From the NCBI GenBank assembly GCA_947503395.1, contig CANNDP010000004.1, forward strand, positions 1-25,698: DNA of 25,698 bases. Reading direction: 5' to 3'. This DNA is from Actinomycetota bacterium (GTDB lineage Bacteria > Actinomycetota > Actinomycetes > Nanopelagicales > Nanopelagicaceae). This document shows, one piece after another, positions 6,433 through 14,677 of the stretch. The notes under the pieces were generated by a model. That model did no database searches. It was given only the letters and a program-made list of their open reading frames with translations, and was not told the DNA's origin. Made by a program: the position numbers and the translations under genes. Position 1 is the first letter of the stretch. Every line of letters starts with the position of its first letter.

Positions 6433-7392
6433 CTAATTTGCTGCTGCTCTATTAATGCGATCACGAATTGCAACTGCAAGGCCTTGACCGGTTGGTGGAA
6501 TTATTCTCACAGTCTGCAAATTCTGAGTATCTGACATGCGAAGAGCTGAATAAAGCACCCGCGCATACTCTTCAATGCTTTTGGGTTCTGCCAAGCGAAT
6601 AACACCTTCTGGGGTAGTAACTTCACTCATTGCAATTAACCCCTCGCCGCTCTGGCTTTGACCATCAACAATCACTTTTGCCTTTGGTGCATAGTGCTGC
6701 TTATCAGAACCCGAGACTCGAATCTTTGTTTCGCCAACTTCTTCAAGAACTATCCCCGTACTCTCTTCAATCATCTCCGCGCTAATTGCTCCAGGTCTAA
6801 GAATTTTTGGACTCTCACTACTGCAATCAATGATTGTTGATTCAACTCCAACTAAGCAAGGCCCGCCATCAAGTATTTGATCATTTGGTGATAGATACTC
6901 ACTTAACTCCTGACTGACAGCCTCAGCAGTTGTTGGTGAGACTGCGCCATAACGATTGGCGCTAGGAGCAGCAATTCCTTTTCCACCAAATGCTTTAAAT
7001 TCATTGAGTAATCCAAGTGCCAAGCTATTTGCCGGAATTCTTAAACCCACAATCTCTTGAGCTCCAGTTAAAAAGTCGCCGGCAGCATCTCTCCTCCTAA
7101 GAAGCAGGGTCATTGGACCTGGCCAAAAATCTCTCATTAGATTTATTGCATACTCTGGAACATCTTTTGCCCAATAATCAACATCATTTAGCTCTGCGAT
7201 ATGAATAATAACCGGGTGGCCAGTGGGCCTATTTTTCACCTGATACATCCTGGCAACTGCATCTTTATTTTCTGCATCAGCTCCAATGCCATAGACAGTT
7301 TCTGTTGGAAAGGCGACTAAGTCTCCCGCCCTTAATTTCTCAGCACTTTGCCGTAATACACTCAGTGAGCATTGAGAAATAATCATTGCCAT
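6433..7392 (-). CDS. tsaC: L-threonylcarbamoyladenylate synthase, Sua5 type
   Basis: A 319-residue enzyme that makes threonylcarbamoyl-AMP from threonine, bicarbonate and ATP, the first step of t6A37 modification of ANN-decoding tRNAs in the cytoplasm. The YrdC domain spans about residues 10-200, with AFPTETVYGIG (27-37), the KNRP motif with the substrate-binding basic residues (53-56) and the SANRYGAVSPT signature. A further ~110 residues form the Sua5 C-terminal domain, so it is the long type rather than short TsaC. ATG at 7392 is preferred over the ATG two codons later because a TANNNT hexamer (TAAGAT) ends 7 nt before it, which fits a leaderless transcript; no Shine-Dalgarno is visible. 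It is convergent with the GntR gene, 17 bp apart, and divergent from the SIMPL gene. Confidence 0.9.
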   Translation of the reverse strand: MAMIISQCSLSVLRQSAEKLRAGDLVAFPTETVYGIGADAENKDAVARMYQVKNRPTGHPVIIHIAELNDVDYWAKDVPEYAINLMRDFWPGPMTLLLRRRDAAGDFLTGAQEIVGLRIPANSLALGLLNEFKAFGGKGIAAPSANRYGAVSPTTAEAVSQELSEYLSPNDQILDGGPCLVGVESTIIDCSSESPKILRPGAISAEMIEESTGIVLEEVGETKIRVSGSDKQHYAPKAKVIVDGQSQSGEGLIAMSEVTTPEGVIRLAEPKSIEEYARVLYSALRMSDTQNLQTVRIIPPTGQGLAVAIRDRINRAAAN

Positions 7393-7398
7393 AGCGGG

Positions 7399-7405
7399 TA
7401 TCTTA
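7399..7405. promoter_or_regulatory. Shared symmetric -10 element driving two divergent leaderless genes
   Basis: TATCTTA reads as TATCTT (7399-7404) on the plus strand and TAAGAT (7405-7400) on the minus strand, both TANNNT hexamers. The plus-strand ATG at 7411 follows after 6 nt and the minus-strand ATG at 7392 after 7 nt, the distance from a -10 to a transcription start. With only 18 bp between the two genes and no Shine-Dalgarno for either, both mRNAs are probably leaderless. No clear -35 was identified; it would lie inside the opposite coding region. Confidence 0.55.
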
Positions 7406-7410
7406 GGCTT

Positions 7411-8124
7411 ATGAGAAAAGTGAATCGAATTACCGCAGCCATTACCGCTTTATTTCTCCTAGGAGCGCTCGGGGTTTATCCAGCTCAAGGAGCTGAATCA
7501 GATCGTCATATAACAGTCTCGGGAGTAGGTACAGTGAGTGTTGTTCCCGATGCAGTGAGATTTTACTTTAGCGTCACCTCACTTAGCGATAAGAGTGCAA
7601 GTGCGCTATCTAGCGCATCCAAAGCAGCTTCTGGTGTTAGAGCAGCGCTAAAGTCAGAGGCAATTGCTAGTAAAGATATTAAGAGTTCAAACCTCTCGGT
7701 CTATCCAGAATATAACTACACTCAAGATAAAGGCTCAGAAATTATTGGTTATCGAGCTACTCAATCATTTACGGTAGTAATTCGAAAAGCTGAGAGCGCT
7801 GGAAAAGTAGTTGAATCAGTTGTTAACGCAGGTAATGAAAGTGTTGCCATTAATGGCATCGCGCCATTTATCTCTAAAGGATCTGCAGCAATGCAGGAAG
7901 CAAGAGCTGCTGCTGTTGCTGATGCAAAATCTAAAGCCTCTTCCTATGCCAAGCTTCTTGGAACCTCATTGGGCAAAGTTATTTCACTACAAGAAAACTC
8001 TGCTCCTTCATATTCATTCCCAATGCTTGGAGTTGCTAAAGCAGAGGATGCCTCAACTCCTGTAATTGATCTTGGTGAAGAGGAAGTCTCTATCTCTATC
8101 ACCGTGAAATGGACTCTGAACTAA
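7411..8124 (+). CDS. Secreted SIMPL-domain (YggE/DUF541) protein
   Basis: A 237-residue protein with an N-terminal signal peptide (RKVNR basic start, hydrophobic core, likely cleavage after PAQGA or nearby) and one SIMPL domain covering most of the mature chain. Typical features are the opening ITVSGVGTVSVVPDAVRF, the central GYRATQSFTV, and the alternating charged C-terminal strand EEVSISITVKW. Bacterial members such as YggE are periplasmic or cell-surface, form oligomers and are linked to oxidative or envelope stress, but no enzymatic activity is established. I chose ATG at 7411 because it opens the signal peptide and fits a leaderless start from the -10 at 7399; an upstream in-frame extension to 7372 would overlap the divergent gene. 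The gene ends 9 bp before the oppositely oriented tRNA. Confidence 0.85.
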   Translation: MRKVNRITAAITALFLLGALGVYPAQGAESDRHITVSGVGTVSVVPDAVRFYFSVTSLSDKSASALSSASKAASGVRAALKSEAIASKDIKSSNLSVYPEYNYTQDKGSEIIGYRATQSFTVVIRKAESAGKVVESVVNAGNESVAINGIAPFISKGSAAMQEARAAAVADAKSKASSYAKLLGTSLGKVISLQENSAPSYSFPMLGVAKAEDASTPVIDLGEEEVSISITVKWTLN

Positions 8125-8133
8125 GAGCACTTG

Positions 8134-8215
8134 TGGTGGGTAGTGGATTTGAACCACTGAAGGCTAAGCCGGCGGATTTACAGTCCGCTCCCATTGGCCA
8201 CTCGGGCAACCCACC
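8134..8215 (-). tRNA. tRNA-Tyr (anticodon GTA)
   Basis: The minus strand folds as an 82-nt class II tRNA. The 7-bp acceptor stem GGTGGGT/ACCCACC is perfect, the anticodon stem is GCGGA/TCCGC around CTGTAAA with anticodon GTA, and a long variable arm follows, as in bacterial tRNA-Tyr. The T arm GTGGTTCAAATCCAC is canonical. Position 73 is A and the CCA tail is not encoded (CAA follows). It lies on the same strand as and 60 bp downstream of the aldolase gene. Confidence 0.95.
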
Positions 8216-8235
8216 ATTTAGCACTTGATTGCGCA

Positions 8236-8264
8236 AGGCTAGCAACTCACCCTCGCGCTCACAA
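8236..8264 (-). promoter_or_regulatory. Candidate promoter of tRNA-Tyr
   Basis: On the minus strand TTGTGA (8259-8264) is separated by exactly 17 nt from TAGCCT (8236-8241), which is preceded by TGC as in an extended -10. Transcription would start near 8229, about 14 nt before the mature tRNA. Both hexamers are only moderate matches to consensus. Confidence 0.45.
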
Positions 8265-8275
8265 ATTACTAATTA

Positions 8276-9163
8276 TTACTTGATTGACGCCTCATAAATG
8301 CTCTGAATTGTTGCATTCAGCATCGCATCAAAATCAGTATCGCTTTGTTGAGCGCTTAGCCCCTCAGCAAGGGCCCTTGAGAAAGAGGCAATAACGCCAG
8401 TATTTTCAGCAAGCATTTGATTAGCAACCTCTCTTGAATATCCACCAGAGAGAGCAACGACTCTTACAACGCGAGGATGATCTACTAGCTCTTTATAAAG
8501 ATTGGCTTTTGTTGGAAGAGAGAGCTTAAGCATGATGTTTTGATCGCCGTTTAGGCTATTTGCTTGCTCTATTAATTGCTTCTTTAGAATTTCTTCTGCT
8601 TCTGCCTTCTCTGCGCTCTTGATATTTACCTCAGGCTCAATGATTGGAACAAGACCACCTGCGATAATTTCTTTGCCAACTTCAAACTGCTGCTTAACAA
8701 TTTCATCAATTCCTGATGGGTTTGCCATATTAATTACTGAGCGCATCTTCGTGCCAAAGACTCCATGCTTATTTGCAGCGGCAATTCTTGCGCCAAGTTC
8801 AGGAATTGGCTTCATTAATTGAACGTTATTTGCCTCATCTGCTAGTCCGTTATCAACTTTAAGGAAAGGAACGACTCTCTTTTTATTCCATAAGAATTCA
8901 GCAGAGCCCATGCCATCAATAGTTCGCTCCATAGTCATTTCAAAAAGAATTGCGCCGATAACACGCTCGCCATTAAATACTGGTGACTTGATTAGGCGTG
9001 AGCGCATCTCATGCATGCGATCAAACATCTCAGCTTCATTGGAATACGCAGATTCAGTAACGCCATAGAGCGCTAGGGTCTTTGGCGTGCTGCCACCTGA
9101 TTGATCAAGGGCTGCAATAAAGCCTTTGCCAGATTTAACTTGGGCAAACATTTCGCTATTCAT
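8276..9163 (-). CDS. fda: Class I fructose-bisphosphate aldolase
   Basis: A 295-residue cytoplasmic enzyme of glycolysis and gluconeogenesis that reversibly cleaves fructose 1,6-bisphosphate to DHAP and glyceraldehyde 3-phosphate by a Schiff base, without metal. GFIAALDQSGGSTPKTL (14-30) and FLKVDNGL (100-107) are hallmarks of the bacterial class I (staphylococcal FdaB-like) family. EPEVN (176-180) is conserved, and the Schiff-base lysine is predicted as Lys213 in MLKLSLP. Length equals the family norm. Start ATG at 9163 has AAGGAG at 9169-9174, 5 nt upstream, one of the better ribosome-binding sites here. It is divergent from yajQ across about 150 bp, where a TAGAAT hexamer (9243-9248, minus) is a possible -10 without a convincing -35. 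Confidence 0.93.
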   Translation of the reverse strand: MNSEMFAQVKSGKGFIAALDQSGGSTPKTLALYGVTESAYSNEAEMFDRMHEMRSRLIKSPVFNGERVIGAILFEMTMERTIDGMGSAEFLWNKKRVVPFLKVDNGLADEANNVQLMKPIPELGARIAAANKHGVFGTKMRSVINMANPSGIDEIVKQQFEVGKEIIAGGLVPIIEPEVNIKSAEKAEAEEILKKQLIEQANSLNGDQNIMLKLSLPTKANLYKELVDHPRVVRVVALSGGYSREVANQMLAENTGVIASFSRALAEGLSAQQSDTDFDAMLNATIQSIYEASIK

Positions 9164-9304
9164 CGATACTCCTTAAGAGCTGTTTATTGGGCTAGAAATC
9201 TCCGATTGCCTCGCATACAACGCTGAATCCGAGAAGGCTCTAATTCTAATAGGTCAGCAAGGCTTCAAATAACCAGCGATTTCTCGCTCAAAATCCTCAC
9301 GCGA

Positions 9305-9310
9305 TACGGT
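9305..9310 (+). promoter_or_regulatory. Candidate -10 of yajQ, leaderless arrangement
   Basis: TACGGT fits TANNNT and ends 6 nt before the ATG at 9317, so transcription could begin on the start codon itself. No Shine-Dalgarno is visible before either possible ATG (9311 or 9317). The -35 region is weak. Confidence 0.4.
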
Positions 9311-9316
9311 ATGACC

Positions 9317-9805
9317 ATGGCTGATAGCAGTTTTGATGTAGTTTCAAAAGTTGATCGGATGGAGCTAGATAACGCTCTAAACCAGGCTTCTCGTGAGGTT
9401 GCCACCCGATTTGATTTTAAAAACACCGGAGTAAAGATAGAGATGTCTGGTGAAAAGATCTTAGTTGAGGCAGAAACAGAAGAGCGGGTGAAAGCAGCCC
9501 TTGATGTTTTAAAGGAGAAGATGATCAAAAGAGCAGTCTCACTAAAGCATCTAGATATTGCAGAGCCAGCTCAGAGCGGCAAAGTCTTTCGAATCTTCTG
9601 CGCGATACAAGAGGGAATCTCTCAAGAAAATGCTAAGAAGATCACAAAGCTATTAAAGGATGAGGGACCTAAATCTGTAAGAGCACAGATTCAAGGAGAG
9701 GAACTTAGAGTTTCAAGTAAGAGCCGAGATGATTTGCAGAGCGCTATTGCGCTAATTAAGGGAGCTAAACTGGACTTTGCTGTTCAGTTCACCAACTATC
9801 GATGA
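9317..9805 (+). CDS. yajQ: YajQ family nucleotide-binding protein (UPF0234)
   Basis: A 162-residue cytoplasmic protein of the YajQ family. The family opening MADSSFDVVSKVDRMELDNA and the segment ATRFDFKNTGVKIEMSGEKI are clear, as are the C-terminal VRAQIQGEELRVSSKSRDDLQ and the final DFAVQFTNYR. Members have two ferredoxin-like folds and bind nucleotides or RNA; in Xanthomonas a member is a cyclic di-GMP effector. The role in actinobacteria is not established. I start it at 9317, which gives the family N-terminus and fits the TACGGT hexamer; an ATG two codons earlier at 9311 is also open. Its stop overlaps the next start as ATGA. Confidence 0.9.
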   Translation: MADSSFDVVSKVDRMELDNALNQASREVATRFDFKNTGVKIEMSGEKILVEAETEERVKAALDVLKEKMIKRAVSLKHLDIAEPAQSGKVFRIFCAIQEGISQENAKKITKLLKDEGPKSVRAQIQGEELRVSSKSRDDLQSAIALIKGAKLDFAVQFTNYR

Positions 9806-10701
9806 CCAAATTTAATAAAGGTCTACTTTTTGGCATCTCCGCCTACATCATCTGGGGACTACTGCCACTTTATTGGAAGCTAGTTGAAGAAGCTGGCGCC
9901 TATGAAATCTTGGCCCACCGTGGAATCTGGTCACTTCTAATCTGTATTTCACTCCTTGCTTTAAGAAAACAATTAAAGAGCGCATATGTGATGGTTCGCA
10001 GCTCGCGCACCCTTTCTCTTTTGTTTTTAGCCTCAGGTTTATTGACAATTAATTGGGGTGTTTACATCTGGTCAGTAACTGTGAATCGAGTAGTTGAAGC
10101 AGCACTTGGCTATTACATAACTCCGCTAATTAACGTCACCTTCGGAGTTCTACTGCTACGCGAGAAATTAAGGCCAGCTCAATGGATCGCTGTGGCTCTG
10201 GCGGCAGCAGGAGTCGTGATTCTTACCCTTGGATATGGCTCACTTCCTTGGATTGCGCTGGTTTTGGCGATCTCTTGGGGCAGTTATAGCTTGATTAAGA
10301 AGTCCTTAAATCTTGGAGCTCTTGAGACTTTATCTTTAGAAACACTATTTGCTTTTCTACCTAACTTAGTTTTTCTTTTTATTATCCAAGGTAATGGCAG
10401 TGCTGAATTTGGTTCAACTTGGACCATATCCTTACTGCTCTTTGGGGCTGGCGCTGCAACTGTTGTTCCCCTGCTGTTATTTAATGGATCAACTATCAGA
10501 TTGCCACTAAGCACTGTTGGACTCTTGCAATATATAACTCCGACAATCATGTTTTTTATTGGTATCTTTATAAATAATGAAGATATCTCGATGACCAAAG
10601 TAATTGGATTTGCTTTTATCTGGCTGGCTCTTGCAGTACTAAGTAGAGACCTTTATCGATCAAGCCGTCCGCTCGATGACGGCATCGCAAAGGCCCTCTA
10701 G
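9802..10701 (+). CDS. rarD: RarD-like transporter of the EamA/DMT superfamily
   Basis: A 299-residue integral membrane protein with about ten predicted helices in two EamA repeats. The opening GLLFGISAYIIWGLLPLYWKL and EILAHRGIWSLL are strongly RarD-like, with NWGVYIWSVTVNRVVEAALGYYITPL at roughly residues 84-109 and the mirrored QYITPTIMFFIGI in the second half. RarD was named from chloramphenicol-sensitive phenotypes, but its transported substrate is unknown. ATG at 9802 overlaps the yajQ stop by 4 bp, so the pair is likely translationally coupled. The last 42 bp overlap the convergent polyprenyl synthase gene on the other strand. Confidence 0.88.
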   Translation: MTKFNKGLLFGISAYIIWGLLPLYWKLVEEAGAYEILAHRGIWSLLICISLLALRKQLKSAYVMVRSSRTLSLLFLASGLLTINWGVYIWSVTVNRVVEAALGYYITPLINVTFGVLLLREKLRPAQWIAVALAAAGVVILTLGYGSLPWIALVLAISWGSYSLIKKSLNLGALETLSLETLFAFLPNLVFLFIIQGNGSAEFGSTWTISLLLFGAGAATVVPLLLFNGSTIRLPLSTVGLLQYITPTIMFFIGIFINNEDISMTKVIGFAFIWLALAVLSRDLYRSSRPLDDGIAKAL

Positions 10702-11646
10702 AGCGCTGCGAGCAGGTATTGCTGGAAGTGGTTCAAGAAGTTGTTTAGCTTCTCGCGATAAGTTGTGAAGATAGCTCTTTGCATCCTTAAGCGCCCTGTG
10801 CTGGCGAAGCTTAGTAAGCACTTCTGCAATTTTCTCTTCAGGTATTGGGCTTTGTAGTAAGTCTCTTAGTTCTTGATCTTCATCTAACGTAGAACTAATG
10901 ATCTGCAGAGTTACCAGGGTTGGTATTCCCTCTTTTAGATCTGTTCCTGGAACTTTGCCTGATTGAGATGCATCACTGCTGATATCAATTACATCGTCCG
11001 CTAATTGAAAAGCAATGCCAATTTTTTCTCCAAATCTAGTTAGCGTTTCAACTATCTCTCTATCAGCTCCTGAGAGCATCGCTCCAAATCGAGCGCTGGT
11101 TGCAATAAGAGATCCGGTTTTATCTGAAACAACTTGGAGATAGTGTTTAAGCGCATCTTCTCCATTCTTTGCTCCCTGAGTCTCTTGAATCTGGCCAATA
11201 ACAAGCCTTTCAAAGGTCTTTGCCTGCAAGCGGACCGCTTCTGGCCCAAGATCTGCCAGTAAATCTGAGGCTTTTGAGAAGAGATAATCTCCGGTAAGGA
11301 TTGCAACAGTGTTGCTCCAACGACTATTTGCGCTACTTACTCCACGTCTTAACTTGGCTTCATCCATTACATCATCGTGATAAAGAGTTGCTACATGGGT
11401 GAGCTCACAAACAACTGCAGCTGCAATCACTTGATCGCTCTGTCCCTTGCCAAAATGAGAGGCAAGAAGAGTAATTAGAGGGCGAAAGCGTTTCCCTCCT
11501 GCTTCAACTAAATGGCGAGAGGTTTCAATTAGTAACGGGTAATCACCTTGGATATGGCTACTTAACAGCGCTTCGACTTGATCAAGGCCAGCTATTAGCT
11601 CTCTTTCAAGATCTTTATCGAGATTGGCAATTCCTAGGCTAGCCAT
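10660..11646 (-). CDS. Long-chain polyprenyl diphosphate synthase
   Basis: A 328-residue trans-isoprenyl diphosphate synthase that extends an allylic diphosphate with IPP. Both aspartate-rich motifs are present: DDVMD at 91-95 followed by LRRG, and DDVID at 217-221, with GGKRFRP near residue 50 binding IPP. Small residues Ala and Thr at the fifth and fourth positions before the first motif suggest an open product tunnel, hence a long chain. The gene starts 2 nt after the nuoN stop, so it is expressed with complex I and probably makes the isoprenoid tail of menaquinone, the electron acceptor of that complex. A related gene follows nuoN in many actinobacteria. The exact chain length cannot be told from sequence. 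Its 3' end overlaps rarD by 42 bp in antisense. Confidence 0.88.
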   Translation of the reverse strand: MASLGIANLDKDLERELIAGLDQVEALLSSHIQGDYPLLIETSRHLVEAGGKRFRPLITLLASHFGKGQSDQVIAAAVVCELTHVATLYHDDVMDEAKLRRGVSSANSRWSNTVAILTGDYLFSKASDLLADLGPEAVRLQAKTFERLVIGQIQETQGAKNGEDALKHYLQVVSDKTGSLIATSARFGAMLSGADREIVETLTRFGEKIGIAFQLADDVIDISSDASQSGKVPGTDLKEGIPTLVTLQIISSTLDEDQELRDLLQSPIPEEKIAEVLTKLRQHRALKDAKSYLHNLSREAKQLLEPLPAIPARSALEGLCDAVIERTA

Positions 11647-11648
11647 AA

Positions 11649-13166
11649 TTAGCGTGTGAAAGTTGCAAAGGTTGCAATGAAATCAAGAAATGGCGCAGGA
11701 AATATTCCTAGAGCTAGAGTTGCAATTGCTGCAATCCAAATTGTTAAGTTTGTATAGAGCGATGGGATTGTCACAGTCACAGTATCTTCTACTGGATCAC
11801 TAAAGAAAATCATGACAATTACTCTGATATAGAAGAAGGCAGCAACAGCGCTCGATAAGACACCTGCAACTACTACTGCAATGTTTCCACTTTCATAGGC
11901 GGCAGTAAAGATTGTAAATTTACCAATAAAGCCAGCGGTAAGAGGAATTCCAGCAAAGGAGAGAAGAAATAGCGAGAAGATTAGAGCTATAGCTGGAGAG
12001 CGTTTAGCAAGTCCCACCCAGCGGTTTAAATCTCCAACTTCACCAGATGAATCTCTAACTAAAGTCACAATGGCAAAAGCGCCGATAGTTGCAATTCCAT
12101 AGCTAGCTAAATAGAAGAGCGATGCCTTTAGACCCTCTTGATTGAGAGCGATAACTCCGGTGAGTAGAAAACCAGCGTGGGCTATTGAGGAATAGGCCAA
12201 CATTCGCTTGATATCTCGCTGAGCAATAGCGATAACTGAACCAACAACCATGGTCAGAATCGCAACCGCAGTAAAGATCGGCTTCCAGCTATAGACCGCC
12301 CCGCCAAGTGAGACATAGAAAATACGAAGCATCGCACCAAATGCTGCAACCTTTGTGGCTGCTGCCATAAAGGCAGTAATTGGAGTAGGCGCTCCTTGAT
12401 AAACATCAGGGGTCCAGGAATGAAACGGAGCCGCACCCACTTTAAATAGCAGACCTACGCTAAGTGAGACCATGCCAATAATTAGGAAGATATCATTTCC
12501 TGGCCCACCTGAGACAGCGCTTCTAATTCCTGCAAGTGAAACATCACCAGCAAATCCATAGAGAAATGCTGCACCAAATAGGAAGAAGGCAGATGAATAC
12601 GCCCCTAGTAAGAAGTATTTAAGTGCTGCCTCTTGGGATAAGAGTCTGCGTCTTCTTGAAAGTCCTGCCATTAAATAAAGTGGTAGTGAGAGAACCTCCA
12701 GCGCAACAAATAATGTGATCAAATCGTTGGCAGCTGGAAATAGCATCATGCCGCCAATTGCGAAGAGGGTTAGGGGATACACCTCGGTTTGAATCTTTCC
12801 AGATTCAAGAGCTCTTGCTTCTTCATTAGAACCTGGCACAGCAGAGGCCTGTGCAGCAAAGGCATCAATATCTGCAATCAGTAAGAGCGCAAAGAGCGAG
12901 AGAATCAAAATTGTTCCTTGCATAAACAAGACTGGACCATCAATGACTACAGAATTAACGGCTGCAGTTGTTGTAGCGCTACCTCTAAGGCGCCAAACTT
13001 GAGAAAGGCTGAGGACAACAGCGCCTAGTGATATTGCAAGTTGAATCGGCGCGCGAACTTTTGCCGATAGGAAAGCTTCAACAATTACTCCAATAATCGC
13101 TGCGCCAAAGATAATTAGCATTGGCGCTAAGGCGCCATATTCCAGAGCTGGTGATTGAAAACCCAT
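11649..13166 (-). CDS. nuoN: NADH-quinone oxidoreductase subunit N
   Basis: A 505-residue membrane subunit of complex I and one of three antiporter-like proton-pumping subunits. It has about fourteen hydrophobic helices. FVALEVLSLPLYLMAGL carries the TM5 glutamate, ALKYFLLGAYSSAFFLFG the TM7 lysine, and QRDIKRMLAYSSIAHAGFLLTG is the conserved signature of the NuoL/M/N family. ATG at 13166 shares one base with the nuoM stop (TAATG). It is the last nuo gene; the polyprenyl synthase follows after 2 nt. Length is normal for actinobacterial NuoN. Confidence 0.96.
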   Translation of the reverse strand: MGFQSPALEYGALAPMLIIFGAAIIGVIVEAFLSAKVRAPIQLAISLGAVVLSLSQVWRLRGSATTTAAVNSVVIDGPVLFMQGTILILSLFALLLIADIDAFAAQASAVPGSNEEARALESGKIQTEVYPLTLFAIGGMMLFPAANDLITLFVALEVLSLPLYLMAGLSRRRRLLSQEAALKYFLLGAYSSAFFLFGAAFLYGFAGDVSLAGIRSAVSGGPGNDIFLIIGMVSLSVGLLFKVGAAPFHSWTPDVYQGAPTPITAFMAAATKVAAFGAMLRIFYVSLGGAVYSWKPIFTAVAILTMVVGSVIAIAQRDIKRMLAYSSIAHAGFLLTGVIALNQEGLKASLFYLASYGIATIGAFAIVTLVRDSSGEVGDLNRWVGLAKRSPAIALIFSLFLLSFAGIPLTAGFIGKFTIFTAAYESGNIAVVVAGVLSSAVAAFFYIRVIVMIFFSDPVEDTVTVTIPSLYTNLTIWIAAIATLALGIFPAPFLDFIATFATFTR

Positions 13167-14677
13167 TATTTATCGCCTCCTACAAGGGGCTGCGGATCGC
13201 TATAGCCCGCCTTAGTAATTGTTACTTGGGCAGCAGGATTGATAATTTCAAGGGCTGGCTTAGGATAAAAACCTAGAGCAACAATTAGCGCAATGACTGG
13301 AGTAATTGCTGCAATCTCACGCTTATTAAGATCTGGCAGATTCTCATTTCCAGCAGTTGTTGGGCCATGAAGAGCTTTCTGCACAGGAATTAGAATGTAA
13401 AGGGCTGCCAAAATAATTCCAAAGGTAGCAATGACTGCAGCTACTGGATATCTAGTATAAGTACCAACCAGAACTAAGAATTCACTGACAAAGCTTGATA
13501 GGCCCGGTAGCGCTAGAGACGACAATCCTGCAATAAAGAAAGACCAGGCAAGAATAGGAGTAACTCTCTGCAAGCCTCCGAAGTCAGCAATTGTCGAAGA
13601 GCCGCGACGAGAGATCATCCAACCAGCAGTTAAGAAAAGAGCGGCGGTTGAGATTCCATGATTAAACATATAGAGCGTTGCTCCAGAGTTTGATTGAGTA
13701 GTCATTGCAAAGATACCTAGAGTGATGAAGCCAAAGTGTGAGATAGATGTAAAGGCAATGAGTGATTTAATATCCTTCTGACCAATTGCCAGAAATGCTC
13801 CATAGATTATTGAAATGACAGCTAGAGTAATTATTAAAGGAGTAAAGGTTCTCGATGCCTCTGGAAATAGCTCAACGCAGTAGCGAATCATTCCAAACGT
13901 TCCCACTTTATCCAGCACACCAAGTAGGAGTACTGAAGTTCCAGGAGTTGCTGACTTTGCTGCATCTGGAAGCCAGGTATGAAGTGGCCAGAGCGGTGCT
14001 TTAATGGCAAAGGCAATAAAGAATCCTAGGAATAAGAAGTTCTGAGTAGTTGCATCTATCTCAAGAGTTGAAAGCGCAGTGATATCAAAAGTTCTACCTA
14101 TTTGATTTCCAGAAATCACAAATATGCCAATAATTGATGCAAGCATTAAAAGACCGCCAAAGAGGCTGTAAAGCAAGAACTTTACCGCTGCTGCTTGTCT
14201 TGCCCCGCTGCCATAACCACCTATGAGGAAGTAGACCGGGACGAGCATCGCTTCAAAGAAAACATAAAAGAGGAATAAGTCTGTTGCTGCAAAGACACCA
14301 ATCATCATTGTTTCAAGAACGAGGATCAGAATATAGAAGGTCTTAACGCTAAATCGACCACCTTCTGATTCATTCCATCCCGCTAGGATCACAATTGGTA
14401 CTAATAAGACTGATAGCAAAATCAGAATTAGTGATATTCCATCGATTCCTAGTTGATAGCTGATTCCAAGGGATGGAATCCATGAATATCGCTCAATATA
14501 TTGAAAGCCTGATGCGCCTCTATCAAATCCAATTGTCATGGTGATTCCAAGAGCTGCAACTAAGACTGAAACAAGCAGAGCACTTTGTTTGACTAGCTTT
14601 GCATTAGTTGCAGGAAGCAGGGCGATTAAACCAGCTCCAATTAGAGGTAGTAATCCCATACTTGTTAAAAGGTTCAT
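13166..14677 (-). CDS. nuoM: NADH-quinone oxidoreductase subunit M
   Basis: A 503-residue antiporter-like membrane subunit of complex I. FLFYVFFEAMLVPVYFLIG holds the TM5 glutamate, VKFLLYSLFGGLLML the TM7 lysine, and GQKDIKSLIAFTSISHFGFITLG is the family signature; about fourteen helices are predicted. It translocates protons in concert with NuoL and NuoN. Start ATG at 14677 overlaps the nuoL stop in ATGA, and its stop overlaps the nuoN start by one base. Confidence 0.96.
   Translation of the reverse strand: MNLLTSMGLLPLIGAGLIALLPATNAKLVKQSALLVSVLVAALGITMTIGFDRGASGFQYIERYSWIPSLGISYQLGIDGISLILILLSVLLVPIVILAGWNESEGGRFSVKTFYILILVLETMMIGVFAATDLFLFYVFFEAMLVPVYFLIGGYGSGARQAAAVKFLLYSLFGGLLMLASIIGIFVISGNQIGRTFDITALSTLEIDATTQNFLFLGFFIAFAIKAPLWPLHTWLPDAAKSATPGTSVLLLGVLDKVGTFGMIRYCVELFPEASRTFTPLIITLAVISIIYGAFLAIGQKDIKSLIAFTSISHFGFITLGIFAMTTQSNSGATLYMFNHGISTAALFLTAGWMISRRGSSTIADFGGLQRVTPILAWSFFIAGLSSLALPGLSSFVSEFLVLVGTYTRYPVAAVIATFGIILAALYILIPVQKALHGPTTAGNENLPDLNKREIAAITPVIALIVALGFYPKPALEIINPAAQVTITKAGYSDPQPLVGGDK

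Noticed and set aside
7372..7410. Upstream start for the SIMPL protein
   Set aside because: It would overlap the divergent gene start and put a non-signal-like stretch before a clear signal peptide that begins at 7411.
9265..9528. Minus-strand open frame opposite yajQ
   Set aside because: It is a serine-rich shadow of the conserved yajQ coding sequence with no family features.
10284..10598. Minus-strand open frame opposite rarD
   Set aside because: It lies wholly within the conserved transmembrane coding sequence of rarD and has no support.
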